A stretch of 34,435 nt of DNA from Helicobacter labacensis (lineage in GTDB: Bacteria > Campylobacterota > Campylobacteria > Campylobacterales > Helicobacteraceae): positions 1 through 34,435 of the forward strand of contig NZ_QXQQ01000017.1 of assembly GCF_003660285.1 (NCBI RefSeq). Reading direction: 5' to 3'. The position numbers were made by a program, and so were the translations under genes. Numbering within the stretch: position 1 is the stretch's first letter; every line of letters begins with the position of its first letter. A model generated the notes under the pieces. It saw only the letters and a program-made list of their open reading frames with translations. It searched no databases and was not told the DNA's origin. Shown here in pieces: positions 17,407-26,798 of this stretch.

Positions 17407-17708
17407 TTAAGAATAATTTAGACATCTACAACCAGTACCTAGCCAATAAACTCGATGCTAAAAGCCTTAAAGGCGATGATGCCAAGCTCAAAGAACAAAC
17501 CAACGCCTTTGAATCCTTGCTCTTAAAATTCATGCTCGACACCGCGCTTAAATTAGACAACCCGCTCTACCCTAAGCAACCCGGGAGCGAGATTTACCAA
17601 TCCATGTTTAAGGAGTCCCTCTCTGATCAACTCAGCGGACACTTTGGCTATAGCGAGCTCTTGTTCAATTTTCTCAAAGCCCAAGAGGAAGCCAAGAAAA
17701 AAAGTTAG
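17403..17708 (+). CDS. FlgJ-like rod-binding protein (short form)
   Basis: A 101-residue protein matching only the N-terminal rod-binding domain of Flg[52 protein letters not shown]. The muramidase domain of enterobacterial FlgJ is absent, as in other Helicobacter, where the same small gene lies between flgI and flgS. Probably a rod-assembly scaffold in the periplasm. It overlaps flgI by four bases. Confidence 0.75.
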   Translation: MIKNNLDIYNQYLANKLDAKSLKGDDAKLKEQTNAFESLLLKFMLDTALKLDNPLYPKQPGSEIYQSMFKESLSDQLSGHFGYSELLFNFLKAQEEAKKKS

Positions 17709-17713
17709 TGTGC

Positions 17714-18745
17714 ATGGAAAAGCCAACGGATTCAGAAGGGATTTTACACAAAATCGGGGATCGCCAAGAGCTTTTAGCCTTGCTCAATGAGTTTATCTTA
17801 CAGAGCTACAAGGTAGAAAAAGAGTTTAAGGACTATAAAGCCCTCTATGAGTGGGTGATTGAGATTTTGCCCCAAGCCATTTGGGTGCTCAATGAGAACA
17901 AGAGCTTCTTTTACAAGAATAGCAAAGCCCTAGAGAATCAGAGTATTTTTGAAAAGGCGCGCGCGCAAGGCTTTAATAGCGAGATCGAGCACGAGGGTAA
18001 GAATTATTTGTTTCAGCACAATAAAATTCAGGGCAAGGAAATCATCACCGCCACAGACATCACCAAGCAAAAACGCCAAGAACGCCTAGTTTCTATGGGT
18101 AAAATCTCCGCCCACCTAGCCCACGAGATTCGCAACCCGGTAGGTTCGATCTCACTTCTCACTTCTGTCTTGCTCAAAAAGGTAGACGAAAAGACCAAGC
18201 CCATCGTGTTTGAATTGCAAAAGGCGTTGTGGCGTGTGGAGCGCATCATCAAGGCGACCCTGCTTTTTTCTAAAGGGGTGCATGCCAATAAAGTGGTGCA
18301 AAGTTTAGCGTTGTTGGAAGATGAGATCAAGGACGCGCTCAACCAATATACCTACACCAAAGAGATTACACTTAAAACCGCTATTGCGCCCATTAGCGCA
18401 CGCTACGATCTAAGTTTGCTCAGTATCGCCTTGCAAAACTTCTTGTATAATGCCATCGATGCGATCGAAGAGGGGCATTTAGAAGAGGGGCAAATTGAAG
18501 TGAATATCTTTGAGGAGGGGGAATGGGTGGTGTGCCACATTAAGGACGATGGAAAAGAGATCATTGATAAAGAAGTGCTCTTTGAGCCCTTTGAAACCAC
18601 CAAATTAAAGGGCAATGGCTTAGGTTTAGCACTCTCCTTGCAGGTGGTTCAAGCGCACGGGGGGCAAATCACCCTACTAGACACCCCAGAAAAAATCTTT
18701 GAAATCCGCATTTTGAGGGATTTGGAGGAAGCCACCTCTCCTTAA
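17714..18745 (+). CDS. flgS: Sensor histidine kinase FlgS
   Basis: About 343 residues, cytoplasmic, with no membrane segment. A PAS-like region (residues 40-120) precedes the H-box HLAHEIRNPVGS (His about 137). The N-box FLYNAIDAIEEG, DDGKEI and GNGLGLALSLQVVQAHGG form the ATPase domain. FlgS phosphorylates the sigma54 activator FlgR and so controls the middle flagellar genes. Order flgI / FlgJ-like / flgS matches Helicobacter pylori. GTG at 17708 is an in-frame alternative start overlapping the preceding stop. Confidence 0.9.
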   Translation: MEKPTDSEGILHKIGDRQELLALLNEFILQSYKVEKEFKDYKALYEWVIEILPQAIWVLNENKSFFYKNSKALENQSIFEKARAQGFNSEIEHEGKNYLFQHNKIQGKEIITATDITKQKRQERLVSMGKISAHLAHEIRNPVGSISLLTSVLLKKVDEKTKPIVFELQKALWRVERIIKATLLFSKGVHANKVVQSLALLEDEIKDALNQYTYTKEITLKTAIAPISARYDLSLLSIALQNFLYNAIDAIEEGHLEEGQIEVNIFEEGEWVVCHIKDDGKEIIDKEVLFEPFETTKLKGNGLGLALSLQVVQAHGGQITLLDTPEKIFEIRILRDLEEATSP

Positions 18746-18853
18746 AATCTTTTAGTTTCTAATCTACCCGCGCGCTATGGGCGATCCTTGGAGCTTTTAG
18801 CAAAGTTAGTTTTGCCATGCCATACTTCTACACATATTTTACTAAGGAGAACC

Positions 18854-19627
18854 ATGAAAAAACACATAGACTTAAATAGCGACATGGGGGAATGTTTTGG
18901 ACCCTGGATTATTGGAGATGGCGTAGATGATGCAATCATGAAGCTCATTAGTAGTTGCAATATTGCCGCGGGCTTTCATGCTAGCGATCCCAATATCATG
19001 CGCCATAGCGTGCAAAACGCTTTAGAGCAAGGGGTAGAGATCGGGGTGCATCCGGGCTTTAGGGATTTGGTGGGCTTTGGGCGACGCCACATTGTGGCTA
19101 ACCCCACGGAACTGACCAATGATTGCCTTTACCAGCTAGGCGCATTGCGTGAGTTTGTGCATTTTCTAGGGGGCAAATTGCACCACTTTAAGCCCCATGG
19201 GAGTTTGTATATCCATGCTAGCAAAGATCGCGCCTTCTCTGAGGAGCTGCTTAGCACTTTACATAAGATTGACCCCAGCTTACCTATTTATTGCATGGAA
19301 AACACGATCACGCATGCAGTCGCCAAGGAACTCAAACACCCCTTTGTGCGTGAGTTTTACGGGGATCGCGATTATGGCGAGGATGGGCAGTTGGTGATGG
19401 TGCGCCGTGCGCGCGCCTATACGCCCGAGGAGGTCGCCCAAAAGGTTTTACAAGCTTGCACAGAGGGCACGGTTCAAACTGTAACCGGTAAGACTATCCC
19501 CGTAGATTTTGACTCGGTGTGTATCCACAGCGACACCCCCGGGGCGCTCTCTTTGTTGCAAGCCACGCGCGCGCTTTTAGAAAAAAATGGCATTGCCATC
19601 CAAAAACCCACCATCCACCACCCTTAA
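18854..19627 (+). CDS. LamB/YcsF-family protein, second paralogue (PxpA-like)
   Basis: A 257-residue protein. KHIDLNSDMGECFGPW, AAGFHASDPN, GVHPGFRDLVGFGRR, HFKPHGSLY and VCIHSDTPGA are the family motifs, in the same order as in pxpA at 6270, though the two are clearly diverged. AAGGAGA precedes ATG 18854. It heads a run with biotin carrier, biotin carboxylase, KipI-like, KipA-like and NCS1 permease genes. Probably the hydrolase partner in opening a lactam or cleaving an amide; the substrate is unknown. Confidence 0.85.
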   Translation: MKKHIDLNSDMGECFGPWIIGDGVDDAIMKLISSCNIAAGFHASDPNIMRHSVQNALEQGVEIGVHPGFRDLVGFGRRHIVANPTELTNDCLYQLGALREFVHFLGGKLHHFKPHGSLYIHASKDRAFSEELLSTLHKIDPSLPIYCMENTITHAVAKELKHPFVREFYGDRDYGEDGQLVMVRRARAYTPEEVAQKVLQACTEGTVQTVTGKTIPVDFDSVCIHSDTPGALSLLQATRALLEKNGIAIQKPTIHHP

Positions 19628-19636
19628 GGAGAGATC

Positions 19637-19870
19637 ATGCACGAAGTTGTAAGCCCCATCCCTGGAACCTTTTATCGCAAACCCAACCCGGATGCTGCCC
19701 CCTTTGTGGAGGTGGGATCAGAAGTGAGTGAGGACACCACCCTTTGCCTTGTGGAGGTGATGAAAACCTTCAATGAGATCAAGGCTGGAGTTAAAGGCAA
19801 GATCAAAGAGATCAGGGCGGAGAATGAACAATTTGTCAATCCGGGCGATGTGCTCTTTGTGGTGGAGTAG
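19637..19870 (+). CDS. Biotin carboxyl carrier protein (single biotinyl domain)
   Basis: Only 77 residues: a bare biotinyl/lipoyl domain without the usual Ala/Pro-rich N-terminal half of AccB. The biotinylated lysine is Lys43 in VEVMKTFNE (EVMKT in place of EAMKM). PIPGTFYRKPNP at the start and FVNPGDVLFVVE at the end are typical. Located nine bases after the YcsF paralogue and three before the biotin carboxylase, so it very likely serves that enzyme rather than general acetyl-CoA carboxylase. Confidence 0.88.
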   Translation: MHEVVSPIPGTFYRKPNPDAAPFVEVGSEVSEDTTLCLVEVMKTFNEIKAGVKGKIKEIRAENEQFVNPGDVLFVVE

Positions 19871-19873
19871 GCG

Positions 19874-21247
19874 ATGCTAGAACACCCCTTAAAAATCCAA
19901 AAGGTTTTGGTGGCTAATCGCGGAGAAATCGCAGTGCGCATTATCCAAGCCGCCCATGAGCTCAATATGAAAGCCGTAGCGATCTACACGGACGCGGATG
20001 CGGGCAACCTTGCTTGTCAGTTAGCCGATGAGTCTTATCGCGTGGGGGAGAATCTCGCCCATAAGAGTTATCTTAATATTGATAATGTGCTTGAGGTGGC
20101 TAAACAAGCCAAAGTAGATGCCATCCACCCGGGCTATGGCTTTTTGAGCGAGAACGCCCAATTTGCTAAAAAAGTTGAAGAAGCGGGGATTATTTTTGTA
20201 GGTCCCTCAAGTGAGCTTATCGCCACCATGGGCGATAAGGCTAAAGCCCTAGAGCAGGCTAAAAAAAGCCAAGTGCCCATTATGCCAAGTAGTCCCGTGC
20301 TAGAGAGTGTGGATCAAGCCATGCAGGAGGCGCGCGCGGTGGGTTACCCCCTACTGATCAAAGCAATCGCGGGGGGCGGGGGCAAGGGGATTAGGCTTGT
20401 AGCAGATGAAGCCCAACTCAAAACCCAATTTGAGATCGCCACGGCAGAGGCGCGCGCAGCCTTTGGCAATGGGGGGGTGTATTTAGAAAAATACTTGCAA
20501 GGTGCTAAACATATTGAGGTGCAAATACTGGGCGATGGGCACAATGTGATTCACCTTTACGATCGCGAGTGTTCTTTGCAGCGGCGCAGGCAAAAGGTGC
20601 TAGAGGAAGCCCCCAGCCCTAGCCTAGATTCCCAAACACGAGAGGCGTTGTGCGCGTGTGCGGTGCGCATGGCAGCAGATGTGGGTTATAGCGGGGCGGG
20701 CACTTTGGAGTTTCTCTATGACACACAGAGCAAGGGCTTTTACTTTTTAGAGATGAATACGCGAATCCAAGTCGAGCATGGGATTACTGAAATGGTAACC
20801 GGGATTGACATTGTGCGCCAAATGTTGCGCATTGCCGATGGGCAAGGTTTGCACTACCAACAAAAAGACATTTCTTTACACGGGCATTCTGTGGAGGTAA
20901 GAATTAACGCCGAAGACCCCCAAAATAATTTTTTCCCCAGTCCCGGGGAGATCACTAAATTACAATGCCCCACCGGTTTGGGCGTGCGCTTGGATAGCAT
21001 GCTCTTTAGCGGGCGCATCATCCCCCCTTTTTACGACTCGCTCATTGCTAAACTCATTGTCTATGATCGAAGCCGCCCCCTAGCCCTAAATAAGCTCAAA
21101 AGAGCTTTAAATGAGCTTAAAATTGAGGGGGTGAAAACCACCATCGGGCTTTTTAAGGAGCTGTTGGGTAACCCGCATATCCAAAAGGGCGATTACGACA
21201 TTAACTTTTTAGAAAACTACCAGCAGGAGGCTAAAAATGGCGTTTAG
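19874..21247 (+). CDS. Biotin carboxylase subunit (AccC-like)
   Basis: A 457-residue ATP-grasp biotin carboxylase: VLVANRGEIAVRII at the N-terminus, HPGYGFLSEN, the glycine-rich ATP loop GGGGKGIRLV, ECSLQRRRQKVLEEAP, and the active-site MNTRIQVEHGITEMVTG. It carboxylates the biotin of the neighbouring carrier using ATP and bicarbonate. Its stop overlaps the KipI-like gene. A housekeeping accC is expected elsewhere in the genome, so this copy is likely dedicated to the cluster. Confidence 0.88.
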   Translation: MLEHPLKIQKVLVANRGEIAVRIIQAAHELNMKAVAIYTDADAGNLACQLADESYRVGENLAHKSYLNIDNVLEVAKQAKVDAIHPGYGFLSENAQFAKKVEEAGIIFVGPSSELIATMGDKAKALEQAKKSQVPIMPSSPVLESVDQAMQEARAVGYPLLIKAIAGGGGKGIRLVADEAQLKTQFEIATAEARAAFGNGGVYLEKYLQGAKHIEVQILGDGHNVIHLYDRECSLQRRRQKVLEEAPSPSLDSQTREALCACAVRMAADVGYSGAGTLEFLYDTQSKGFYFLEMNTRIQVEHGITEMVTGIDIVRQMLRIADGQGLHYQQKDISLHGHSVEVRINAEDPQNNFFPSPGEITKLQCPTGLGVRLDSMLFSGRIIPPFYDSLIAKLIVYDRSRPLALNKLKRALNELKIEGVKTTIGLFKELLGNPHIQKGDYDINFLENYQQEAKNGV

Positions 21248-22133
21248 ATACAGCTTTGGGGGGGACACTTTTTTATTTGTAGAGGTGAGCGAGGAGGGGA
21301 TGTCTTTAGAGGCGTTTTTTCTAGCCATGGCGATTTGCAATCGCTTGAGGGAAATGCAAGTGGAGGGCATCACCGAAATTTGCCCGGCTAACGCGTCCTA
21401 TATGATCGCCTTTAATCCGGATATTTTACCCCACACCAAAGCCTTAGAGATTTTAAAATCCCTAGAAAAAGAGGTTGTAGGGGCGCGCACAGAGATTCAA
21501 ACCCGCCTGATTGAAATGCCCGTTTTTTACAACGACCCTTATACTTATGAATGCCAAATGCGTTTCCGCAATAACCACCAATGCAGAGAGCCCGGATCCA
21601 CCCTAGACCCCAATATTACCGACATTGAATACGCCCGCCAGATCAATAACTATGACAGTATAGAGGCGTTTATCAAGGCGCACTCACAGAGCCCTTGGTT
21701 TGTGAGTATGATAGGCTTTGTAGCCGGACTGCCTTGGCTTTACCAGCTTGTAGAACGCCAAGCCCAAATAGAAGTGCCCAAGTATGCGATTGCGCGCATT
21801 GATACCCCGGCGCTGACCATCGGGCATGGGGGGTGCTTTGGGTGCATTTATGCGGTGCGCGGGGGTGGAGGGTATCAGATGATGGGGATCACGCCCGCGC
21901 CCGTGTGGGACCCCAAGCAGAGATTGCCCTATTTTAAAGAGAGCATGGTGTTTTTAAACCCCGGGGACATTATCAAATTCACCCCCTGCACGCAAGCCGA
22001 GTATGATCAATATGTCAAAGAGGTAGAGGCAGGCACTTTTGATCTCAAAATCCGCCCTACACGCTTTTCTTTGCAAGAGTGGCAAAGCGACCCCAAAGCC
22101 TATAACCAAAAAATCTTGGAGGTGTTAGCATGA
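21237..22133 (+). CDS. KipI/AHS1-family subunit, long form
   Basis: A 298-residue relative of PxpB with an extra segment of roughly 40 residues around 105-145 (MRFRNNHQCREPGSTLDP), absent from the copy at 8187. Core motifs: YSFGGDTFLFVEV, MIGFVAGLPWLYQL, GHGGCFGCIYAVRGGGGY, FLNPGDIIKFTP. The carboxyltransferase part of urea carboxylase is related to KipI plus KipA, so this is a candidate half of a biotin-dependent carboxyltransferase. It overlaps both neighbours. Confidence 0.8.
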   Translation: MAFRYSFGGDTFLFVEVSEEGMSLEAFFLAMAICNRLREMQVEGITEICPANASYMIAFNPDILPHTKALEILKSLEKEVVGARTEIQTRLIEMPVFYNDPYTYECQMRFRNNHQCREPGSTLDPNITDIEYARQINNYDSIEAFIKAHSQSPWFVSMIGFVAGLPWLYQLVERQAQIEVPKYAIARIDTPALTIGHGGCFGCIYAVRGGGGYQMMGITPAPVWDPKQRLPYFKESMVFLNPGDIIKFTPCTQAEYDQYVKEVEAGTFDLKIRPTRFSLQEWQSDPKAYNQKILEVLA

Positions 22134-23104
22134 GCTCTTTTAAAGTGATCAAGCCGGGCATTGCGACTTATGTAGAGGATTTGGGGCGTTATGGTTACTA
22201 CCATTTGGGCATTCCCCCCGGAGGCGCGCTCGATCAAGCCTCTTTCATCGCGGCTAATGTCTTGGTGGGCAATGATAAAAACGCCGCGGCTTTAGAGGTG
22301 GCTTTAATGGCACCCGAATTAGAATTTGAGCAAGAAACCTACATTGCCGTAACTGGCGCGCACACCACCCCGCTTATCAATGGGGAGGAGATGCCCAGCA
22401 ATAGCGCGCTTAAAGTGCCCGCAGGGGGCAAACTTAGCTTTAGCTATCTCAAAAAGGGCGCGCGTGCTTATATCGCTATGGCTGGAGGGGTGGATGTGCC
22501 CGTAGTGATGGGCTCGCGCTCCACCTATCCGCTAGGGAGCATTGGGGGTTTTAAGGGGCGTAAACTTGAGGAGGGCGATGTGCTCCAAATTGGCAAACCT
22601 ATGGGCAAGCCCAGTAGCAAGAGCCTAGCCCCAGAGTTTCATCTACACCTAGAAGAAGTGGAGGTTTTGCGCGTGATCTTGGGACTGCAGGATTACAAGC
22701 TCACGCAACAGAGTTTGCACAATCTCTTTAACGATGTCTATGTCGTCTCCACGCAGGCAGATAGGCTGGGCTATCGCTTTAAAAACGGGCAGAAATTCAC
22801 CTATAAAGATTTGCCCCAGCCCTTTGGCGCGGGCTCAAATCCGAGCAATATCCCCGATGCTTGCTACCCGGTGGGCTCGATGCAAGCTCCCGGGGGCAAT
22901 GAACCCATAGTCTTGCAAAGGGACGCGCCCAGTGGGGGCGGATTTGCAATGTATTGCACGCTGATTAGTTGCGATTTGGATCGCCTAGGGCAGTTTGCGC
23001 CTAATCAAAAAGTGCGCTTTAAAGCCGTAGATATGGAGCAAGCTCTAGTGGCGCGCAAAGCCTATCAAGACAAGATTGCCAAGATGATTGAGAGTTTGAG
23101 TTAA
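22130..23104 (+). CDS. KipA/AHS2-family subunit
   Basis: A 324-residue relative of PxpC: FKVIKPGIATYVEDLGRYGY, HLGIPPGGALDQAS, VTGAHTTPLING, YIAMAGGVDVPVVMGSRST, DRLGYRFKNGQ and the C-terminal RDAPSGGGFAMYCT. With the KipI-like partner it would form the carboxyltransferase or kinase/hydrolase core of the second cluster. Four-base overlap with the preceding gene; followed by the permease after 10 bases. Confidence 0.82.
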   Translation: MSSFKVIKPGIATYVEDLGRYGYYHLGIPPGGALDQASFIAANVLVGNDKNAAALEVALMAPELEFEQETYIAVTGAHTTPLINGEEMPSNSALKVPAGGKLSFSYLKKGARAYIAMAGGVDVPVVMGSRSTYPLGSIGGFKGRKLEEGDVLQIGKPMGKPSSKSLAPEFHLHLEEVEVLRVILGLQDYKLTQQSLHNLFNDVYVVSTQADRLGYRFKNGQKFTYKDLPQPFGAGSNPSNIPDACYPVGSMQAPGGNEPIVLQRDAPSGGGFAMYCTLISCDLDRLGQFAPNQKVRFKAVDMEQALVARKAYQDKIAKMIESLS

Positions 23105-23114
23105 AGGAGATGCC

Positions 23115-24461
23115 ATGCCCACACACCATGAGGACTTAGCCCATAAGCATACAGAGGATGAATCCACTTTTGTAGTTACGCAGGAGAGAAAAGCCTCACG
23201 GGGTTCTTTGATGATGTCTTGGTGGGGGGTTTGTTCGGCTTTGTTTTATGTGGTGGTGGGGGTGGCGATGGCACAAGCCTATGGCACCAAAAATGCCCTG
23301 ATCGGGTTGCTCATCACCGTAGTAGCGTATTCTCTCATCAACGCGTTTATCTCTAGCTATGCGGCTAAGAGCGGTCTTTCTGTCGCCCTATTTTCACGCG
23401 TGCTCTTTGGAAGTAAGGGGGCTGCCCTAGCTACCTTGATTTTCTTTGCTACTGCCATTTACTACGCCGTTTTTGAAGGGTATGTGATTGCGCTAGCAGC
23501 CACGCATAAATTCCCCGCTCTGCCCCACTGGGGGGCGTGCTTGATCATCGTGGCTTTTTCCGTGCCCTTGATCTTTGGCTCGGTGCAACACTGGTTAGAT
23601 AAATTTAACGGGGTGCTCTTGCCCTTGTACCTCTTAGGGCTAGTGGCTTCTGTGATCTATGCGACTAGCACCTATGGTTATAATGAAGCGTGGTTACACA
23701 TGGGACCTAAAAACGCGCCCCCCTTTGGCTGGTGGCATGTAGCAGTATATTACATGGGCGTGTGGGTGTTGATGATGTATACCTTTGACTTCGCGCGCTT
23801 TGGCAAAAGAGAAGATGTTAAGTTTCACGCCTTTATCACCTTTGGCGCACCCTTTTACTTAGTCGCCTTTGTGCTCTCGGCGTTGGTAGGCATTTACTTG
23901 GTGAGCACCATGCCTAAATTAGCCACTTCGGAGTCCGCGGTCGCTTTTGCCTTCATTGAATTGCTGGGCATTTTTGGACTGCTCTTTGTGATCATCACCC
24001 AAGCGCGCATCAACACGGCTAACTACTTCTTGGGCGCGACCAACATGCAAGCCTTTTTTAAGGAGGTTTTGGGGCTGGATTTTTCCAAATACATTTGGGC
24101 GGTCTTAGTCGGAGCAGTAGTGTTTTTGCTCATGTTAATAGACATGTTTGCCTATCTACTTACCGCTTTAGCTTATCAAGGTATCTTTGTGGTGGCGTGG
24201 GTGGCAATCGCTTTGGTGCATATTTTAAGCGCGCCCAATTACGAGCAAGATGTGCGCAATGCCTTAAGTGCACCCGCCTTCAAGGCGGCCGGACTGGTGG
24301 CGTGGTTTGGCGCGAGTCTAGTGGGCATTTTAGCTTATCATGGGGTGTTGATCTCTAAGGATTTGGGTGCAAATTGGTATGCTACGGCTACTTTTGTGAG
24401 CGCGTGCGTGCTGTATTTGTTGTTGCGCAAAACACCCAATAAACAGCCCCATGCGCTATGA
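23115..24461 (+). CDS. NCS1-family permease (purine/cytosine/hydantoin-type)
   Basis: A 448-residue inner-membrane protein with about 12 hydrophobic segments after a 35-residue polar N-terminus. SWWGVCSALFYVVVGVAMAQ, YGTKNALIGLLITVVAYSL and AAKSGLSVALFSRVLFG fit the first helices of NCS1 nucleobase, allantoin or hydantoin symporters. AAAGGAG precedes the ATG. As the last gene of the second YcsF cluster it probably imports that pathway's substrate, a ring amide or ureide by family analogy. Confidence 0.8.
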   Translation: MPTHHEDLAHKHTEDESTFVVTQERKASRGSLMMSWWGVCSALFYVVVGVAMAQAYGTKNALIGLLITVVAYSLINAFISSYAAKSGLSVALFSRVLFGSKGAALATLIFFATAIYYAVFEGYVIALAATHKFPALPHWGACLIIVAFSVPLIFGSVQHWLDKFNGVLLPLYLLGLVASVIYATSTYGYNEAWLHMGPKNAPPFGWWHVAVYYMGVWVLMMYTFDFARFGKREDVKFHAFITFGAPFYLVAFVLSALVGIYLVSTMPKLATSESAVAFAFIELLGIFGLLFVIITQARINTANYFLGATNMQAFFKEVLGLDFSKYIWAVLVGAVVFLLMLIDMFAYLLTALAYQGIFVVAWVAIALVHILSAPNYEQDVRNALSAPAFKAAGLVAWFGASLVGILAYHGVLISKDLGANWYATATFVSACVLYLLLRKTPNKQPHAL

Positions 24462-24500
24462 GGGGGTAAGAGCTATAAAAGGCGTTGAGTTTATGGGTTA

Positions 24501-24575
24501 TGGTGGTCCCGACTGGACTTGAACCAGCGACCCCTACCATGTCAAGGTAGTGCTCTACCACTGAGCTACGCGACC
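24501..24575 (-). tRNA. tRNA-Val (anticodon GAC)
   Basis: On the minus strand the cloverleaf is clear: GGTCGCG, TA, D-arm GCTCAGTGGTAGAGC, anticodon stem CTACC / GGTAG around TTGACAT, T-arm GCTGG TTCAAGT CCAGT, encoded ACCA end. The anticodon GAC reads valine GUC/GUU. One oddity: acceptor position 5 is G opposite G68, a mismatch in an otherwise paired stem. Confidence 0.93.
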
Positions 24576-24606
24576 ACAATTTTATAGGAATTGCTAAAGG
24601 CGGGAA

Positions 24607-25107
24607 TTATACCTGATTGTGTTGGTCTTTTGCCTTAAAGCTTTTGCGCTTGCTTAAACTTTGTTTGAGCGCGTCTAGCAACAACAAACCCACACCCACA
24701 TCAATGAGCACATCGGCTAAATTGAACACCGCAAAATCAAATTTATAATGCCAATAGACATAATCAATCACATGCCCATGCACGAAGCGATCGAGTAGAT
24801 TGGAGCTCCCCGCCCCCAAAACTAACCCAAAAGGGATATGGGCTTGTAGAAAAAAAGCGCGTTGGGATAAGAGCATGATTACCATGCCTATGATTAAGAG
24901 GGTTTGCAAATACTTGAGCCAAGGTCCTAAAAACTCCAGCATAGAAAAAGCCACGCCTTTATTGTAGGCTAGCACGATAGAGATCACAGGACCCTCTGCT
25001 CTAAAGCCCTGTAAAATCCACTGCTTGATGGCTTGATCGCACAGCATGGCTAATAACCCCACCCCTACAAACCAAAACAGCGCGCGCTTAAAAGGCGTAA
25101 CACTCAA
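24607..25107 (-). CDS. lspA: Lipoprotein signal peptidase (signal peptidase II)
   Basis: A 166-residue inner-membrane aspartyl protease with four membrane helices. The catalytic pair lies in [15 protein letters not shown] and [11 protein letters not shown]. It removes signal peptides after Lgt has modified the lipobox cysteine. It overlaps glmM by four bases, matching the Helicobacter pylori order glmM-lspA. Confidence 0.95.
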   Translation of the reverse strand: MSVTPFKRALFWFVGVGLLAMLCDQAIKQWILQGFRAEGPVISIVLAYNKGVAFSMLEFLGPWLKYLQTLLIIGMVIMLLSQRAFFLQAHIPFGLVLGAGSSNLLDRFVHGHVIDYVYWHYKFDFAVFNLADVLIDVGVGLLLLDALKQSLSKRKSFKAKDQHNQV

Positions 25108-26438
25108 AGTAGTTGCTCTTGTAAAAAGGCTTTGAGCTCTTTGGCTTTATTTTCTAGTAGAACGCGCTCCTTGCCCTCTAGCAAAATGCGTAAGAGATTT
25201 TCTGTGCCTGAGTAGCGGATGAGATGACGGATATGCGCCTTTTCTAAAGCCTGCAATTTTTCAGTAAACCCGGGTAATTTGTCTAAGGGCTTTTTGTCTT
25301 TCACGCGCACATTTTCTAACACTTGGGGGTAGAGATTAAAGGGGTTGAGCACCTTGCTACTAGGCTGTTTGCTCTCTACCACCAGCGCGGCGACCTGCAA
25401 CGCGCCCATGATCCCATCGCCTGTTTTAGAATAATCCCCAAAGATGAGATGCCCACTCTGCTCTGCTCCAAAACTCAAGTTATGCGCTTGCATCGCCGCG
25501 CTCACGCATTTGTCCCCCACATCGCAAAACACCACCCCGATATGATGTTGTTTAAGATACTCCTCTAAAGAGAGATTGCTCATCGTGGTTGCCACAATGC
25601 TAGCATTACTCAATGCGTTACGCTTATAATTATAAAGGGCGAGCGCGCCAATGAGTTTATCCCCGGGCACCACCACGCCGGTGTTATCCACCACCACCAG
25701 CCGATCGGCATCTCCATCTAAGGCAATACCTAAATCCGCGCGGTAGCGTTTGACCTCTTGGCTTAACTCTAAAGGATAGAGCGCGCCACATTGCGCGTTG
25801 ATATTGCTCCCATTGGGCTCATCATTGATCACAATCACATCTGCGCCCAGCTCGCTAAAGACCACAGGGGCGACCTTGTAGCCTGCTCCATTAGCTGTGT
25901 CAATGACTACGCGCATGCCCTGCAAATTGAGATGTTTGGGAAAGGAATTTTTTAAATGCACGATGTAGCGCCCTACCACATCATCAATGCGTTTGGCACT
26001 CCCAATCTCTAGCCCAGATTGGCAACTCTGCTCGACGCGCTTAGTGTCAGCAAAGATTTTTTCAATCTGTAATTCGCTCTCCCTTTGGAGTTTATAACCG
26101 AAGCGATCGAAAAACTTGATCCCATTGTCTTCAAAAGGGTTATGACTAGCGCTAATCATCACCCCCGCATCACAGCGCATGTTTTCGGTCAAAAAGGCGA
26201 TAGCGGGCGTGGGCATAGGACCAATTTGAATCACATCATAGCCCACGCTGGTAAGCGCACTCACTAGGGCGTTTTCAATCATATAACCACTGCGGCGCGT
26301 GTCCTTGCCCACTAAGATTTTATTGCTGATGGCTTGTTTGCGAAAGTAGAGCCCAGCAGCGATGCCTAGTTGCATCACAAACATGGGCGTGATCTCCACA
26401 CCCGCCCTGCCCCTGACCCCATCCGTGCCAAAAATCAT
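25104..26438 (-). CDS. glmM: Phosphoglucosamine mutase GlmM
   Basis: A 444-residue alpha-D-phosphohexomutase that interconverts glucosamine-6- and glucosamine-1-phosphate for peptidoglycan and lipopolysaccharide. [11 protein letters not shown] opens the protein, the phosphoserine loop is [14 protein letters not shown], the metal loop DGDADR and the C-terminal phosphate site [11 protein letters not shown]. Divergent from rpsT; an 81-base gap (26439-26519) holds both promoters. Confidence 0.97.
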   Translation of the reverse strand: MIFGTDGVRGRAGVEITPMFVMQLGIAAGLYFRKQAISNKILVGKDTRRSGYMIENALVSALTSVGYDVIQIGPMPTPAIAFLTENMRCDAGVMISASHNPFEDNGIKFFDRFGYKLQRESELQIEKIFADTKRVEQSCQSGLEIGSAKRIDDVVGRYIVHLKNSFPKHLNLQGMRVVIDTANGAGYKVAPVVFSELGADVIVINDEPNGSNINAQCGALYPLELSQEVKRYRADLGIALDGDADRLVVVDNTGVVVPGDKLIGALALYNYKRNALSNASIVATTMSNLSLEEYLKQHHIGVVFCDVGDKCVSAAMQAHNLSFGAEQSGHLIFGDYSKTGDGIMGALQVAALVVESKQPSSKVLNPFNLYPQVLENVRVKDKKPLDKLPGFTEKLQALEKAHIRHLIRYSGTENLLRILLEGKERVLLENKAKELKAFLQEQLL

Positions 26439-26519
26439 GCGCGCCCCAAAATTTAGTTCTCTTTAATTAAGATAAAGCTACAATTCTAACACACTATTTT
26501 TGATAAAAGGATTAAGTGC

Positions 26520-26795
26520 ATGGCTAATCATAAATCCGCGCAAAAGCGAATCCGTCAAACTATTAAGCGCACCGAACGCAACCGCTTTTATAAAACCCGC
26601 CTGAAAAATATCATCAAAGCGGTGCGCGAAGCGGTGGCGCATAATGATCTCCCTAAAGCCCAAGAATCCCTTAAAGTGGCGAATAAAGAATTGCATAAAT
26701 TCGTGAGCAAAGGCGTTTTAAAGAAAAACACCGCGTCTAGGAAGGTGTCGCGCTTGAACGCGAGTGTGAAAAAGATCGCTCTGGCTAACGCTTAA
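26520..26795 (+). CDS. rpsT: 30S ribosomal protein S20
   Basis: A 91-residue S20: [21 protein letters not shown] followed by basic helices and [18 protein letters not shown]. It binds 16S rRNA early in 30S assembly. AAAGGA stands seven bases before the ATG. TACAAT at about 26488 may be its -10 box. Three bases separate it from prfA. Confidence 0.96.
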   Translation: MANHKSAQKRIRQTIKRTERNRFYKTRLKNIIKAVREAVAHNDLPKAQESLKVANKELHKFVSKGVLKKNTASRKVSRLNASVKKIALANA

Positions 26796-26798
26796 ATC

